From positions 551,493 to 615,492 of the forward strand of contig NZ_JAPVBJ010000001.1 of assembly GCF_026967985.1 (NCBI RefSeq): a DNA stretch of 64,000 nt, given 5' to 3'. The position numbers and the translations under genes are program-made. Source of the DNA: Modestobacter sp. VKM Ac-2984. GTDB taxonomy: Bacteria > Actinomycetota > Actinomycetes > Mycobacteriales > Geodermatophilaceae. The notes under the pieces were generated by a model. That model did no database searches. It was given only the letters and a program-made list of their open reading frames with translations, and was not told the origin of the DNA. Positions 7,842-18,015 of the stretch are shown piece by piece (position 1 is the stretch's first letter; every line of letters starts with the position of its first letter).

Positions 7842-9235
7842 GACCGCTTGCCGCCGAGCAGGCTGCGGGCCTCCCCCGCGGTGACCACGCTGCCGGTGAC
7901 CAGCACGCCGGACCCGCCCAGCGCATCGTCGGGACCGGCCTCGGCCAGCTCCATCGCCGACTCCAGCGCGTCGGTGAGCAGCGGGTGCACGCTGACCCGG
8001 TCGGCCCCGAAGACGTCGACCGCCAGCGCCCCCAGCTCATCGGCCGGGATCGCCCGCGGAGAGCTGTTCTGGGTGACCACCAGCTCGGCGCACAGCGGCT
8101 CCAGCTCGGCCAGCATGCCGCTGACGTCCTTGCCCTGGACGCAGCCCACGACGCCGACCAGCCGGGTGAAGTCGAAGGACTCGCGGACCGCCTCGACCGT
8201 CGCCGCCATGCCGGCCGGGTTGTGCGCCGCGTCGACGAGCACCGCCGGGGACGTGCGGACCCGCTCGAGCCGCCCGGGCGAGCGCACCGCGGCGAGAGAC
8301 TCCCGGACGACGTCCTGGGCGACCGGGCCGGTGGCCGACCCCGCTCCCAGGAAGGCCTCCACCGCAGCCAGCGCGACGGCGGCGTTCTGCGCCTGGTGCG
8401 CGCCGAACAGCGGCAGGAAGACCTCGTCGTACTCCCCACCCAGCCCCTGCAGCCGCACCTGCTGGCCGCCGACGGCGACCCGGCGCTCGAGCACACCGAA
8501 CTCGGTGCCCTCGCGGGCGACGGTCGCGTCGACCTCGATCGCCCGCCGCACCAGCGCCTCGAGCGCGCCGGCCGGCTGGTGGGCGAGCACCGCGACCACA
8601 CCGCCGTCCGGGCGGCCGTCGGGCAGCACGCCGTCCCCGGTGGTCGGCTTGATGATCCCGGCCTTCTCGGTGGCGATCGTGGCGACGTCGGGCCCCAGGT
8701 ACTCGGCGTGGTCCATCGAGACGGGGGTGACGACGGCGACCCGGGCATCGGCGACGTTGGTCGCGTCCCAGGTGCCGCCCATGCCGACCTCGACGACCGC
8801 GACGTCCACCGGCGCCTCGGCGAAGGCGGCGTAGGCCATCGCGACCATCACCTCGAAGAAGGACATCGGGACGTCGCTGCCCGCGTCGACCATCTGCACG
8901 TAGGGGGCGACGTCGTCGTAGACCTCGACGAAGCGCTCGGCCGGCAGCGGCTCGCCGTCGAGCACGATCCGCTCGCGCATCGACTCCAGGTGCGGGCTGG
9001 TGAACCGGCCGACGCGCAGGCCGAAGCCGCGCAGCAGCTCGTCGATCATCCGCGCCGTCGTCGTCTTGCCGTTGGTGCCGGTCACCTGGACGACGGGCAT
9101 CGCCCGGTGGGGGGAGCCGAGCAGGTCGACCAGGGCGGAGATGCGGGTCAGCGACGGCTCGAGCCGGTTCTCCGGCCACCGCGCCAGGAGCGCCTGCTCG
9201 ACCCGGGCCAGGTCACGGGAAAGGGAGGTGCTCAT
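7838..9235 (-). CDS. folC: Folylpolyglutamate / dihydrofolate synthase
   Basis: Mur-ligase-fold enzyme that adds glutamate to folates (and dihydropteroate in bifunctional members). The ATP loop [13 protein letters not shown] is at residues ~49-61; [13 protein letters not shown] and [13 protein letters not shown] are further family blocks. I start it at ATG 9235 (465 residues, [20 protein letters not shown]) instead of upstream ATGs, because the upstream extension overlaps valS and lacks family similarity. A CATCCT box (9248-9243) lies 7 nt before this ATG. It is divergent from valS with only 19 nt between start codons. Confidence 0.95.
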   Translation of the reverse strand: MSTSLSRDLARVEQALLARWPENRLEPSLTRISALVDLLGSPHRAMPVVQVTGTNGKTTTARMIDELLRGFGLRVGRFTSPHLESMRERIVLDGEPLPAERFVEVYDDVAPYVQMVDAGSDVPMSFFEVMVAMAYAAFAEAPVDVAVVEVGMGGTWDATNVADARVAVVTPVSMDHAEYLGPDVATIATEKAGIIKPTTGDGVLPDGRPDGGVVAVLAHQPAGALEALVRRAIEVDATVAREGTEFGVLERRVAVGGQQVRLQGLGGEYDEVFLPLFGAHQAQNAAVALAAVEAFLGAGSATGPVAQDVVRESLAAVRSPGRLERVRTSPAVLVDAAHNPAGMAATVEAVRESFDFTRLVGVVGCVQGKDVSGMLAELEPLCAELVVTQNSSPRAIPADELGALAVDVFGADRVSVHPLLTDALESAMELAEAGPDDALGGSGVLVTGSVVTAGEARSLLGGKRS

Positions 9236-9241
9236 CGCTCT

Positions 9242-9248
9242 TAGGATG
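9242..9248. promoter_or_regulatory. Overlapping divergent -10 boxes for folC and valS
   Basis: Plus strand TAGGAT (9242-9247) ends 7 nt before the valS ATG 9255; minus strand CATCCT (9248-9243) ends 7 nt before the folC ATG 9235. The two boxes share five base pairs, so one melted region could serve both genes, each leaderless. Confidence 0.5.
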
Positions 9249-9254
9249 CCAGTC

Positions 9255-11840
9255 ATGGTTGCCGACACCCGATCCCTGGACAGCACTCCCCCGGGGAGCA
9301 CCGGCGGCGTACCCGAGAAGCCCTCGATCGACGGGCTGGAGGAGAAGTGGGTGGCCCGCTGGGCCGAGGGCGACACCTACGCCTTCGACCGTGACGCCGC
9401 GCTGTCCGCACCCCGCGCGCAGACCTACGCGATCGACACCCCGCCGCCGACGGCGAGCGGGTCGCTGCACGTGGGTCACGTGTTCAGCTACACCCACACC
9501 GACATCGTCGCCCGGTACCACCGGATGCGCGGCAAGCACGTCTTCTACCCGATGGGCTGGGACGACAACGGCCTGCCCACCGAGCGCCGGGTGCAGAACT
9601 ACTACGGCGTGCGCTGCGACCCCTCGCTCCCCTACGACGAGTCGTTCGAGCCGCCGGAGAAGCCGGGCAAGGACCAGCAGCCGATCTCCCGGCGCAACTT
9701 CGTCGAGCTGTGCGAGCGGCTGACCGCGGTCGACGAGGCCGCGTTCGAGGAGCTGTGGCGCCGGGTCGGGCTGTCGGTCGACTGGTCGAACGTGTACCGG
9801 ACGATCTCGGAGTCCTCCCGCGCCACCGCGCAGAAGATGTTCCTGCACAACCTGGCCCGCGGGGAGGCCTACGCCCAGGAGGCGCCGACCCTCTGGGACG
9901 TCACCTTCCGCACCGCGGTCGCCCAGGCCGAGCTGGAGGACCGGGAGCGTCCCGGCGCCTACCACCGTCTCTCCTTCCACGGGGCCGCCGGTCCGGTCTT
10001 CATCGAGACCACCCGGCCCGAATTGCTGCCGGCGTGCGTCGCCCTGGTCGCCCACCCCGACGACGAGCGCTACCAGCCGCTGTTCGGGAAGACGGTCACC
10101 ACGCCGCTGTTCGGCGTCGAGGTCCCGGTCGTCGCGCACCGGCTGGCCGAGCCGGACAAGGGCTCGGGCATCGCGATGATCTGCACGTTCGGTGACCTCA
10201 ACGACGTCACCTGGTGGCGGGAGCTGCAGCTGCCGACCCGCGCCGTCATCGGCTGGGACGGTCGCTTCCTCGCCGAGCCGCCGGCCGACGTGCCCGCCGA
10301 CCTGTACGGCGAGCTGGCCGGCAAGACGTCCTTCAGCGCGCAGCAGCGGATCGTCGAGCTGCTGCGGGAGTCCGGTGACCTGGTCGGTGACCCGAAGCCG
10401 ATCACCCACCCGGTGAAGTTCTTCGAGAAGGGCGAGCGCCCGCTGGAGATCGTCACCACCCGCCAGTGGTACATCCGCAACGGCGGCCGGGACGGCGACC
10501 TGCGCGACGCCCTGCTGGCCCGCGGCCGGGAGATCCAGTGGGTGCCCGAGCACATGCGGCACCGCTACGACAACTGGGTCGAGGGGCTCAACGGCGACTG
10601 GCTGATCAGCCGGCAGCGGTTCTTCGGCGTCCCGTTCCCGGTCTGGTACCGGTTGGACTCCGAGGGCGAACCCGACTACTCCGCGCCGATCCTGGCGCCG
10701 GAGTCGGCGCTGCCGGTCGACCCGTCCTCCGACGTCCCCGAGGGCTTCACCGCCGACCAGCGGGGCGTCCCCGGCGGCTTCATGGCCGACCCCGACGTCA
10801 TGGACACCTGGGCCACCTCGTCGCTGTCGCCGCAGGTCGCCTCGGGTTGGGAGACCGACCCGGAGCTGTTCGCGCACGTCTTCCCGATGGACCAGCGGCC
10901 CCAGGCGCACGACATCATCCGCACCTGGCTGTTCTCCACCGTCGTCCGGGCGCACTTCGAGCACGGCACGGTGCCGTGGACGCACGCGACCATCTCCGGC
11001 TTCGTGGTCGACCCCGACCGCAAGAAGATGTCGAAGTCCAAGGGCAACGCGACCACCCCGATCGACGTGCTGGAGCGCTACGGCACCGACGCGGTGCGCT
11101 GGCGCGCTGCCGGCGCCCGGCCGGGGGCGGACAGCCCGTTCGACGAGGCGCAGATGAAGGTCGGCCGCCGGCTGGCCATGAAGGTGCTCAACATCGGGAA
11201 GTTCGTGCTGGGGCTGGGCGCCTCTCCGGACCTGACGGCCGAGGCGGTCACCGAGCCGATCGACCGCGGGTTGCTCGCCTCGTTGTCACAGGTGGTCGAC
11301 GAGGCGACCGCGGCGATGGAGGCCTACAACTACACCCGGGCGCTCGAGGTCACCGAGTCGTTCTTCTGGTCGTTCTGCGACGACTACGTGGAGCTGGTGA
11401 AGACCCGCGCCTACGGCTCGGGCCCCGAGGCTGCTTCCGCCCAGGCCACGCTGGCGCTGGCGCTGTCGGTGCAGCTGCGGCTGCTCGCCCCGGTGCTGCC
11501 GTTCGTGACCGAGGAGGTCTGGTCGTGGTGGCAGTCCGGCTCGGTGCACCGGGCGCTGTGGCCGACCGCGACCGAGCTGCCGGCCGGTGGCGACCCCGCG
11601 GTGGTGTCGGCGGCCGCCGAGGTGCTGTCGCTCGTCCGCAAGGCGAAGTCCGACGCGAAGACGTCGATGCGCACCGACGTCGCGACGACGACGGTGACCG
11701 TCTCCGAGGCGCGGATGGCCGCGGTCGAGGCCGCCCGCGGTGACCTGATCGACGCCGGCCGGATCCAGTCGCTGACCGTGGTGGCCGGCGAGGGCCCCCT
11801 CCACGTCGACGTCGTCCTCGCCGAGACGCCCACCGACTGA
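9255..11840 (+). CDS. valS: Valine--tRNA ligase, archaeal/rickettsial-like type
   Basis: Class I synthetase of 861 residues. The HIGH-type motif is [16 protein letters not shown] and the KMSKS motif is [14 protein letters not shown]. The block [20 protein letters not shown] differs from the usual bacterial ValRS (LWQPGTDHAGIATQ in Streptomyces and Mycobacterium) and matches the archaeal/rickettsial type, as I recall it. No long C-terminal coiled coil of the bacterial type is evident. The ATG 9255 start is supported by the -10 box 7 nt upstream. It ends just before a strong bidirectional hairpin. Confidence 0.93.
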   Translation: MVADTRSLDSTPPGSTGGVPEKPSIDGLEEKWVARWAEGDTYAFDRDAALSAPRAQTYAIDTPPPTASGSLHVGHVFSYTHTDIVARYHRMRGKHVFYPMGWDDNGLPTERRVQNYYGVRCDPSLPYDESFEPPEKPGKDQQPISRRNFVELCERLTAVDEAAFEELWRRVGLSVDWSNVYRTISESSRATAQKMFLHNLARGEAYAQEAPTLWDVTFRTAVAQAELEDRERPGAYHRLSFHGAAGPVFIETTRPELLPACVALVAHPDDERYQPLFGKTVTTPLFGVEVPVVAHRLAEPDKGSGIAMICTFGDLNDVTWWRELQLPTRAVIGWDGRFLAEPPADVPADLYGELAGKTSFSAQQRIVELLRESGDLVGDPKPITHPVKFFEKGERPLEIVTTRQWYIRNGGRDGDLRDALLARGREIQWVPEHMRHRYDNWVEGLNGDWLISRQRFFGVPFPVWYRLDSEGEPDYSAPILAPESALPVDPSSDVPEGFTADQRGVPGGFMADPDVMDTWATSSLSPQVASGWETDPELFAHVFPMDQRPQAHDIIRTWLFSTVVRAHFEHGTVPWTHATISGFVVDPDRKKMSKSKGNATTPIDVLERYGTDAVRWRAAGARPGADSPFDEAQMKVGRRLAMKVLNIGKFVLGLGASPDLTAEAVTEPIDRGLLASLSQVVDEATAAMEAYNYTRALEVTESFFWSFCDDYVELVKTRAYGSGPEAASAQATLALALSVQLRLLAPVLPFVTEEVWSWWQSGSVHRALWPTATELPAGGDPAVVSAAAEVLSLVRKAKSDAKTSMRTDVATTTVTVSEARMAAVEAARGDLIDAGRIQSLTVVAGEGPLHVDVVLAETPTD

Positions 11841-11847
11841 CCGATGT

Positions 11848-11890
11848 GCGCTGAGTGCCAGGTGGCGAGCCCGGACCTGGCACTCAGCGC
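11848..11890. terminator. 16-bp perfect hairpin between convergent genes
   Basis: Arms 11848-11863 and 11875-11890 (GCGCTGAGTGCCAGGT and its complement) with an 11-nt loop. It starts 7 nt after the valS stop and overlaps the stop codon of the opposite gene (11884-11886), so it can serve both strands. There is no U tract. Confidence 0.8.
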
Positions 11891-12804
11891 CCGGCGTCGA
11901 GCCCGAAGAGGCGGCGCCGGGCCGCGTGGACGGTCAGGATCTCGGTGCGGCAGGCGGCGGCTTCGACCGTGAGCCTTTGGTAGCCGAACCGGAGCGTCTG
12001 CCACCCCACCGTGGCCGCCAGGGCGTCTCGGCGGATGTCCCGCTCCCGCTGCTCGCGGGAGCCGTGCCAGGCGGCCCCGTCCATCTCGACGGCGAGCAGC
12101 ACCTCCTCGCAGGCGGCGTCGAGGAGGAACCGCTCCCCCGCCACCGTGATCGGACGCTGCTGGACGAACGCCGGCATGCCGGGAGCACGCAGGACCTGCA
12201 GGCAACCCCAGATCTCGAGTTCGCTCTGGCACCCGTCGGCGAGCAATCGGACGAGTTCGGTCAACGCAGCTCGCCCGGGCAACCGTGGACGCCGAGCCAG
12301 TTCATCGGCCAGCTGTCGCGCCGTGCACAGCCGCCGGCGGACCGCGGTGATCGCTGCTGCGCGGACAGCGGGGCGCCCGGCACCGGAGGGATCAGCCCAC
12401 GCGTCCACGACCGAACGCTCGACCGACGTCACCGGCAACCCGCCGACCGGCCGCACGTGCCAGTCGACGTCGGCCACCCGGTGCAGCACGACTCCCGGGG
12501 CGCCCCGACCACTGCGGCCCGACGCCACGGTGACGTGGACGGGACCGGCGGGCGGCGCGACGAGGCCCCAGAGCGCCAGGGCAGTGGCGTGGCTGACCAC
12601 GGCCTCCCGCGACCGGACGGCGGCAGCCACCCGGACCCGCCAGTCGGTCGTCGACCCCGGTACCGCGTAGCAGCCACCACCAAGACGCAGCAGCCGGCCA
12701 CTCGCGACCCAGGAGCGGACGGTCGTTGGGCTCACCTGCGCCGTCAACTGCGCCCACGTGGTCCAGTCTCGGGGCCCGACCAGAGCCTCAACGTCGTGCC
12801 GCAC
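11884..12804 (-). CDS. AbiEi-like HTH plus DUF559 endonuclease-fold protein
   Basis: A 306-residue protein. The N-terminus resembles the AbiEi antitoxin-type winged helix (TTWAQLTAQVSPTTVRSWVA, GRLLRLGGGCYAVPG); the C-terminus has the DUF559/Vsr-like nuclease fold (LDAACEEVLLAVEMDGAAWH, then REQRERDIRRDALAA, GWQTLRFGYQRL). This family is extremely abundant and dispersed in Actinobacteria. Function is unknown; a cognate AbiEii toxin is not present here. The start is set at GTG 12804 because a CAGGCT box (12816-12811) lies exactly 6 nt before it; GTG 12810 is the alternative. Confidence 0.8.
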   Translation of the reverse strand: MRHDVEALVGPRDWTTWAQLTAQVSPTTVRSWVASGRLLRLGGGCYAVPGSTTDWRVRVAAAVRSREAVVSHATALALWGLVAPPAGPVHVTVASGRSGRGAPGVVLHRVADVDWHVRPVGGLPVTSVERSVVDAWADPSGAGRPAVRAAAITAVRRRLCTARQLADELARRPRLPGRAALTELVRLLADGCQSELEIWGCLQVLRAPGMPAFVQQRPITVAGERFLLDAACEEVLLAVEMDGAAWHGSREQRERDIRRDALAATVGWQTLRFGYQRLTVEAAACRTEILTVHAARRRLFGLDAGR

Positions 12805-12810
12805 CCCCAC

Positions 12811-12816
12811 AGCCTG
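12811..12816 (-). promoter_or_regulatory. -10 element of the DUF559 gene
   Basis: CAGGCT on the minus strand, 6 nt before GTG 12804; no ribosome-binding site. Confidence 0.4.
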
Positions 12817-12929
12817 TCGCTCGCGGCTCGAGCGCCGGGGCTGCGCCGCAGATTTGTGGACGGCGGGCGCGGACTGTCAGTCGGGCGGCTCCCAACTGTC
12901 AGTTCGCGCACGCCCACTCCTGGAATGAG

Positions 12930-12965
12930 CGACGGCCCGCTCCCCTACAGGGGAGCGGGCCGTCG
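12930..12965 (-). terminator. clpX terminator hairpin
   Basis: 16-bp perfect arms (12930-12945 and 12950-12965) with a TACA loop, 14 nt after the clpX stop. Confidence 0.85.
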
Positions 12966-12978
12966 GGCTGTGGCTGGG

Positions 12979-14253
<1,275 letters not shown>

Positions 14254-14573
14254 CTGGCTGACCTCCACCTCGAATGGGACAGCGCTGCCGCGGTCCCGTT
14301 GGTTCGTGCTGTGTCATGCCCTCGTCGACGCCCATCCTGCTGGCGTTCGGTGTCCCTGCGGTCGTGACCGGGGAATCGGGCGTTCACCGAACCTACCCGG
14401 CTGATCCGACGTTCCCGGGCAGGAACTCACCCGGGTCGCCCGGCCCGCACCACCCGCCCCGACCCTCCCCCGTGACCCGGCGGAGTCCTCGGGAGACCAC
14501 CGGAACGACGGATGGGAGAACGGTACGGGCCGAGAGCACGACACGCGCGCCCTCGGCCCGTCCCGTCACCGGA
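14254..14573 (-). other. 320-bp clpX upstream region
   Basis: No gene. It contains the ECF-type promoter described at 14390-14415 and otherwise nothing recognisable. The predicted leader from about 14383 to the start codon is roughly 130 nt. Confidence 0.6.
14390..14415 (-). promoter_or_regulatory. SigR/SigH-type promoter of clpX (GGAAC-N18-GTT)
   Basis: On the minus strand GGAAC (14415-14411), exactly 18 nt, then GTT (14392-14390). This is the redox/heat ECF sigma signature known for Streptomyces SigR and mycobacterial SigH, whose regulons are known to include Clp protease genes. The same spot also reads TAGGTT (14395-14390), which could be a SigA -10. Confidence 0.5.
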
Positions 14574-15215
14574 TCAGACCGGCGGCAGTGCGTTGAGCTT
14601 GCGGCTCTGGATGACCTGGTCGACGATCCCGTACTCCATGGCCTCCTGGGCCGTGAGGATCTTGTCCCGGTCGATGTCCTTGCGCACCTGCTCCTGGGAC
14701 TGCCCGGTGTGCCGGGCCAGGATGCTCTCCATCTGCACCCGCACCCGCTCGATCTCCCGGGCGTGGATCTCCAGGTCGGTGACCTGACCGCCGGCCTCGC
14801 CGGAGGGCTGGTGGATCAGCACCCGGGAGTACGGCAGCGCCAGCCGCTTGCCCTTCGTCCCGGCAGCCAGCAGGACGGCGGCCGCGGAGGCGGCCTGGCC
14901 CATGCAGACGGTCTGGATGTCGGGGCGGACGAACATCATCGTGTCGTAGATGGCCGTCAGCGCGGTGAACGAGCCACCGGGGCTGTTGATGTACATCGTG
15001 ATGTCACGGTCGGGGTCGTTGGACTCCAGCGTGATCAGCTGGGCCATGACGTCGTTGGCCGAGGCGTCGTCGACCTGCACCCCGAGGAAGATGATGCGCT
15101 CCTCGAAGAGCTTGTTGTACGGGTTCGACTCCTTCATGCCGTAGCTCGTGCGCTCCACGAAGGAGGGCAGGATGTACCGGCTGGAGGGCATCTCGAAGCT
15201 GCTGCTCATGGTCAC
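14574..15215 (-). CDS. clpP2: ATP-dependent Clp protease proteolytic subunit 2
   Basis: Serine peptidase of 213 residues. Triad: Ser110 ([13 protein letters not shown]), His135 (VLIHQPS), Asp184 (KDIDRDKIL). Its N-terminal extension ([22 protein letters not shown]) is the ClpP2 type. In mycobacteria it forms a mixed double ring with ClpP1, and ClpX docks on the ClpP2 face. ATG 15215 overlaps the clpP1 stop by 4 nt, giving coupled synthesis of equal amounts. Confidence 0.97.
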   Translation of the reverse strand: MTMSSSFEMPSSRYILPSFVERTSYGMKESNPYNKLFEERIIFLGVQVDDASANDVMAQLITLESNDPDRDITMYINSPGGSFTALTAIYDTMMFVRPDIQTVCMGQAASAAAVLLAAGTKGKRLALPYSRVLIHQPSGEAGGQVTDLEIHAREIERVRVQMESILARHTGQSQEQVRKDIDRDKILTAQEAMEYGIVDQVIQSRKLNALPPV

Positions 15216-15862
15216 TTCTCCGGTCCGTCGGTGACCGGGTTGTCGGTCGAGGTCATGGACTCTGCGCGGGTCACCACGTGGTCGACGAAGCCGTACTCGA
15301 GGGCCTCCTGCGCGGTGAACCAGCGGTCGCGGTCGGAGTCCTTCTCGATCTGCTCGACCGTCTGCCCGGTGAACTGCGCCTGCAGCTCGTTGAGCTGGAC
15401 CTTGGTGCTCCGGAAGAGCTCGGCCTGGATGGCGATGTCGGAGGCGGTGCCGCCGACGCCGGCCGAGGGCTGGTGCATCAGGATCCGCGTGTGGGGCAGC
15501 GAGTAGCGCTTGCCCTTCGTCCCGGCGGTGAGCAGGAACTGGCCCATCGAGGCGGCCAGGCCCATCGCGTAGGTGGCGACGTCGCAGTCGATGAACTGCA
15601 TCGTGTCGAAGATCGCCATGCCGGCGGTGACGGAGCCGCCCGGCGAGTTGATGTAGAGGTGGATGTCGCGCTTGGGGTCCTCTGCGGACAGCAGCAGCAT
15701 CTGCGCGGCGAGCTGGTTGGCGATGACGTCGTCGACCTGGCTGCCGAGGAAGATGATCCGCTCACGCAGCAGGCGCTCGTAGACCGAGTCGTTGAGGTTC
15801 ATCATCGAGCCGCCGGCGCGCATCAGCGGCGCACTGGCGGTGATCAGGTCTGAGTTGCTCAC
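15212..15862 (-). CDS. clpP1: ATP-dependent Clp protease proteolytic subunit 1
   Basis: Serine peptidase of 216 residues. Triad: Ser105 ([11 protein letters not shown]), His130 (ILMHQPSAG), Asp179 (DSDRDRWF). First gene of the clpP1-clpP2 pair, downstream of tig. An alternative start is ATG at residue 14 or 20, as the N-terminal 15-20 residues are variable in the family. The upstream 300 bp hold a likely promoter and a possible ClgR box. Confidence 0.96.
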   Translation of the reverse strand: MSNSDLITASAPLMRAGGSMMNLNDSVYERLLRERIIFLGSQVDDVIANQLAAQMLLLSAEDPKRDIHLYINSPGGSVTAGMAIFDTMQFIDCDVATYAMGLAASMGQFLLTAGTKGKRYSLPHTRILMHQPSAGVGGTASDIAIQAELFRSTKVQLNELQAQFTGQTVEQIEKDSDRDRWFTAQEALEYGFVDHVVTRAESMTSTDNPVTDGPEK

Positions 15863-16020
15863 GGGTGCGGTGACCTCCGTAGGACTGCGGTGCAGTCGGT
15901 CTCGTGGAACGGGTTGGCCGGTGGTCGGGGGCGACCGACGACGCTGCGGACGACCCTCGGTGCCGGTCGTCAGTGCGGCCTCGTGTGGTCGTCCTTCAGG
16001 GGTGCCTGAGTGTCACGTCG

Positions 16021-16049
16021 ACCCTAACGCGCACCCCCGACCGGTTCCT
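16021..16049 (-). promoter_or_regulatory. clpP1P2 promoter
   Basis: TAGGGT (16026-16021, minus strand) is a good -10, with GGAACC 16 nt upstream as a possible -35. An overlapping GGGAG...CGTT arrangement would partly fit a SigR-type promoter, but the GGAAC-to-GTT spacing is only 15 nt, so I favour SigA. The predicted leader is about 150 nt. Confidence 0.45.
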
Positions 16050-16066
16050 CCCGGCGCGGGCCGGTG

Positions 16067-16082
16067 TTCGCCGTGGGCGCAG
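16067..16082 (-). promoter_or_regulatory. Possible ClgR operator
   Basis: TTCGC-CGTGG-GCGCA: a CGC-N5-GCG core (16069-16079) centred about 60 bp upstream of the predicted clpP1 transcription start. ClgR is the known activator of clpP1P2 in actinobacteria and binds CGC-N5-GCG-type sites. GC-rich sequence makes chance matches likely. Confidence 0.3.
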
Positions 16083-16113
16083 CGACGCCGTGGCCAGAGC
16101 CCTGGGAACGGCA

Positions 16114-16147
16114 GCGCCGCCCGTACCCAGCGGGGTACGGGCGGCGC
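16114..16147 (-). terminator. tig terminator hairpin
   Basis: 15-bp perfect arms GCGCCGCCCGTACCC/complement (16114-16128, 16133-16147) with a 4-nt loop, 16 nt beyond the tig stop. Confidence 0.85.
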
Positions 16148-16163
16148 GGTGTGCCGGGGTGGA

Positions 16164-17621
16164 TCAGGCCTTGTCGGCCGTCGCCTCGGTGTCGGTCTCC
16201 TCGGCGGCGGTCTCCTGGGAGGCGTCGGCCTCGACGGCGTCGGCCTCGGCGACCTCAGCCGCGTCGTCGTCCTCGGCGTCGGCCGAGTCGGCGGCGACGG
16301 TGCGCGGACGCAGCGCCTCCAGGTCGACGACGTTGCCCGACTCGTCGGTGATCGTCGTCTCCTCGAGCAGCTGGGCCAGCGCCTTGGTGCGCCGCACGTC
16401 GGCGACGAACTCGGCGATGTTGTTGCCCTGCTGGAGCTGCTGGGCGTACTGCTCCGGGCTGACCCGGTTGCGCTGGGCCTGGGCCATGATCTGCGCGGAG
16501 AGGTCCTCGTTGTCGACGGTGACCTCGCGGGCGTCGGCGATCGAGTCGAGCACGAACTGCGTCTTGACCGCCTTCTCGACGTTCGTGCGCATCTCGGCGT
16601 CGTAGGCCTCGCGGTTCTCGACCTCGGTCATCGAGAAGTAGGCGTCCCAGTCCATGCCGGCCTGCTGCAGCTCGCGCTCCATGGCCTGGCTGCGCCAGCT
16701 GAGCTCCTGCTCGACCAGCTTCTCCGGCACCGGGACCTCGATGGTCTCCAGCAGGTGCTCGACCAGCTTGTCGCGGGCCTGCGCGCCCTGCTGCAGCACC
16801 TTGGTGCGGGCCAGCCGCGTGCGGACGTCCTCGCGCAGCTCGGCCAGGGTGTCGAACTCGCTGGCGATCGAGGCGAACTCGTCGTCCAGCTCCGGCAGCT
16901 CCTTGGCCTTGACCGACCGGACGGTGACGGTCACGTCAGCCATCTCACCGGCCTGGTCACCGGCGAGCAGCTCCGTGGAGAAGGTGGCGCTCTCGTCGGC
17001 GGACAGCCCCCGCACGGCCTCGTCCAGGCCGTTCATCAGGTTGCCGGAGCCGACCTCGTAGGACATCCCGGTGGTGCTGCCGTCCTCGAGCACCTCGCCG
17101 TTGAGCGTGGCCTCCAGGTCGATGGAGACGAAGTCGCCGTCCTCGGCCGCGCGCTCGACACCGGAGAGGGTGGAGAAGCGCTCGCGCATGACGGTGATCT
17201 GCTGGTCGATCTCCTCGTCGGTGACCTCGACGTCGTCGACGGTCACCGCCAGGGAGTCCAGCGGGGGCAGCTCGAGCGTGGGGGCGACGTCGACCTCGGC
17301 GGTGAAGGCGAGGGCCTCGCCGTCGTCGATGCGGGTGACCTCCACGTCCGGCTGGCTGATGACGCGGACCTGGTTCTCCCGGATCGCCTCGGAGTAGACC
17401 TCCGGGACGGCGTGCTGGACGACCTGCTCGAGCACGACCGGGCGGCCGATCCGCTGGTCGAGGACGCGGTTCGGGACCTTGCCGGGGCGGAAGCCGGGAA
17501 CGCGCACCTGCTTGCCCAGCTCCTTGTAGACCTCACCGAAGGCGTGGTCCAGGTCGCTCCACGGCACCTCGATCGCGAGCCGGACCCGGGTCGGGCCCAG
17601 GTTCTCGATGGTGCTCTTCAC
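16164..17621 (-). CDS. tig: Trigger factor chaperone
   Basis: Ribosome-associated chaperone and peptidyl-prolyl isomerase, 485 residues. The ribosome-docking signature VPGFRPGKVPNRVLDQRIG is at ~40-58; the FKBP-type domain begins at EDGDFVSIDLEATLNG; the C-terminal chaperone arms follow. The last ~60 residues are an acidic Ala/Glu/Asp tail, common in high-GC actinobacteria. Start at GTG 17621 (VKSTIENLGPTRVRL), preceded by GAGGAG with 10-nt spacing; the longer reading from 17774 runs through the tRNA-Pro gene and is false. Confidence 0.97.
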   Translation of the reverse strand: MKSTIENLGPTRVRLAIEVPWSDLDHAFGEVYKELGKQVRVPGFRPGKVPNRVLDQRIGRPVVLEQVVQHAVPEVYSEAIRENQVRVISQPDVEVTRIDDGEALAFTAEVDVAPTLELPPLDSLAVTVDDVEVTDEEIDQQITVMRERFSTLSGVERAAEDGDFVSIDLEATLNGEVLEDGSTTGMSYEVGSGNLMNGLDEAVRGLSADESATFSTELLAGDQAGEMADVTVTVRSVKAKELPELDDEFASIASEFDTLAELREDVRTRLARTKVLQQGAQARDKLVEHLLETIEVPVPEKLVEQELSWRSQAMERELQQAGMDWDAYFSMTEVENREAYDAEMRTNVEKAVKTQFVLDSIADAREVTVDNEDLSAQIMAQAQRNRVSPEQYAQQLQQGNNIAEFVADVRRTKALAQLLEETTITDESGNVVDLEALRPRTVAADSADAEDDDAAEVAEADAVEADASQETAAEETDTEATADKA

Positions 17622-17716
17622 AGCGGCGTGCTCCTCAGGTACGACGGGGGTGGTCGCGGCCTCCGTGGGGACGGCGGCCGATCGTGCCCGCGAGTCTTCC
17701 AGACCTCGCGGCAGTG

Positions 17717-17790
17717 TCGGGGTGACAGGATTTGAACCTGCGGCCCCCTGCTCCCAAAGCAGGTGCGCTACCAAGCTGCGCTACACCCCG
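17717..17790 (-). tRNA. tRNA-Pro (anticodon TGG)
   Basis: Minus strand begins CGGGGTGTAGCGCAGCTTGG. The anticodon arm is CCTGC-TTTGGGA-GCAGG (anticodon TGG), the T arm contains GGTTCAAATCC, and the acceptor closes with CACCCCG plus discriminator A. CCA is not encoded. It lies between tig and the divergent tRNA-Gly. Confidence 0.96.
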
Positions 17791-17846
17791 TGGCCACCGG
17801 CGAGTCTAGGCCGACGGCCTGCGGACAGCGCCGCGCGGGCACGGGA

Positions 17847-17852
17847 TAGGCT
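17847..17852 (+). promoter_or_regulatory. -10 element of tRNA-Gly
   Basis: TAGGCT, 14 nt upstream of the mature 5' end. Confidence 0.5.
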
Positions 17853-17866
17853 TGCGCGGTAAGCAT

Positions 17867-17937
17867 GCGGGTGTAGCTCAATGGTAGAGCCCCAGCCTTC
17901 CAAGCTGGCCATGCCGGTTCGATCCCGGTCACCCGCT
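17867..17937 (+). tRNA. tRNA-Gly (anticodon TCC)
   Basis: GCGGGTG acceptor, D arm TAGCTCAATGGTAGAGC, anticodon arm CCAGC-CTTCCAA-GCTGG (anticodon TCC), T arm CCGGTTCGATCCCGG, acceptor CACCCGC and discriminator T. CCA is encoded directly after it (17938-17940). Confidence 0.96.
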
Positions 17938-18015
17938 CCACGCATCACCGCAGGTCAGGCAGCAGCGCCCCGGCTCCCCCGCCGGCCAGGACGGCAGAGC
18001 GCCGGCCCGCCGCGC

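Noticed and set aside
15792-17735. 647-codon plus-strand frame across tig
   Set aside because: Antisense shadow of trigger factor and passes through the tRNA-Pro gene.
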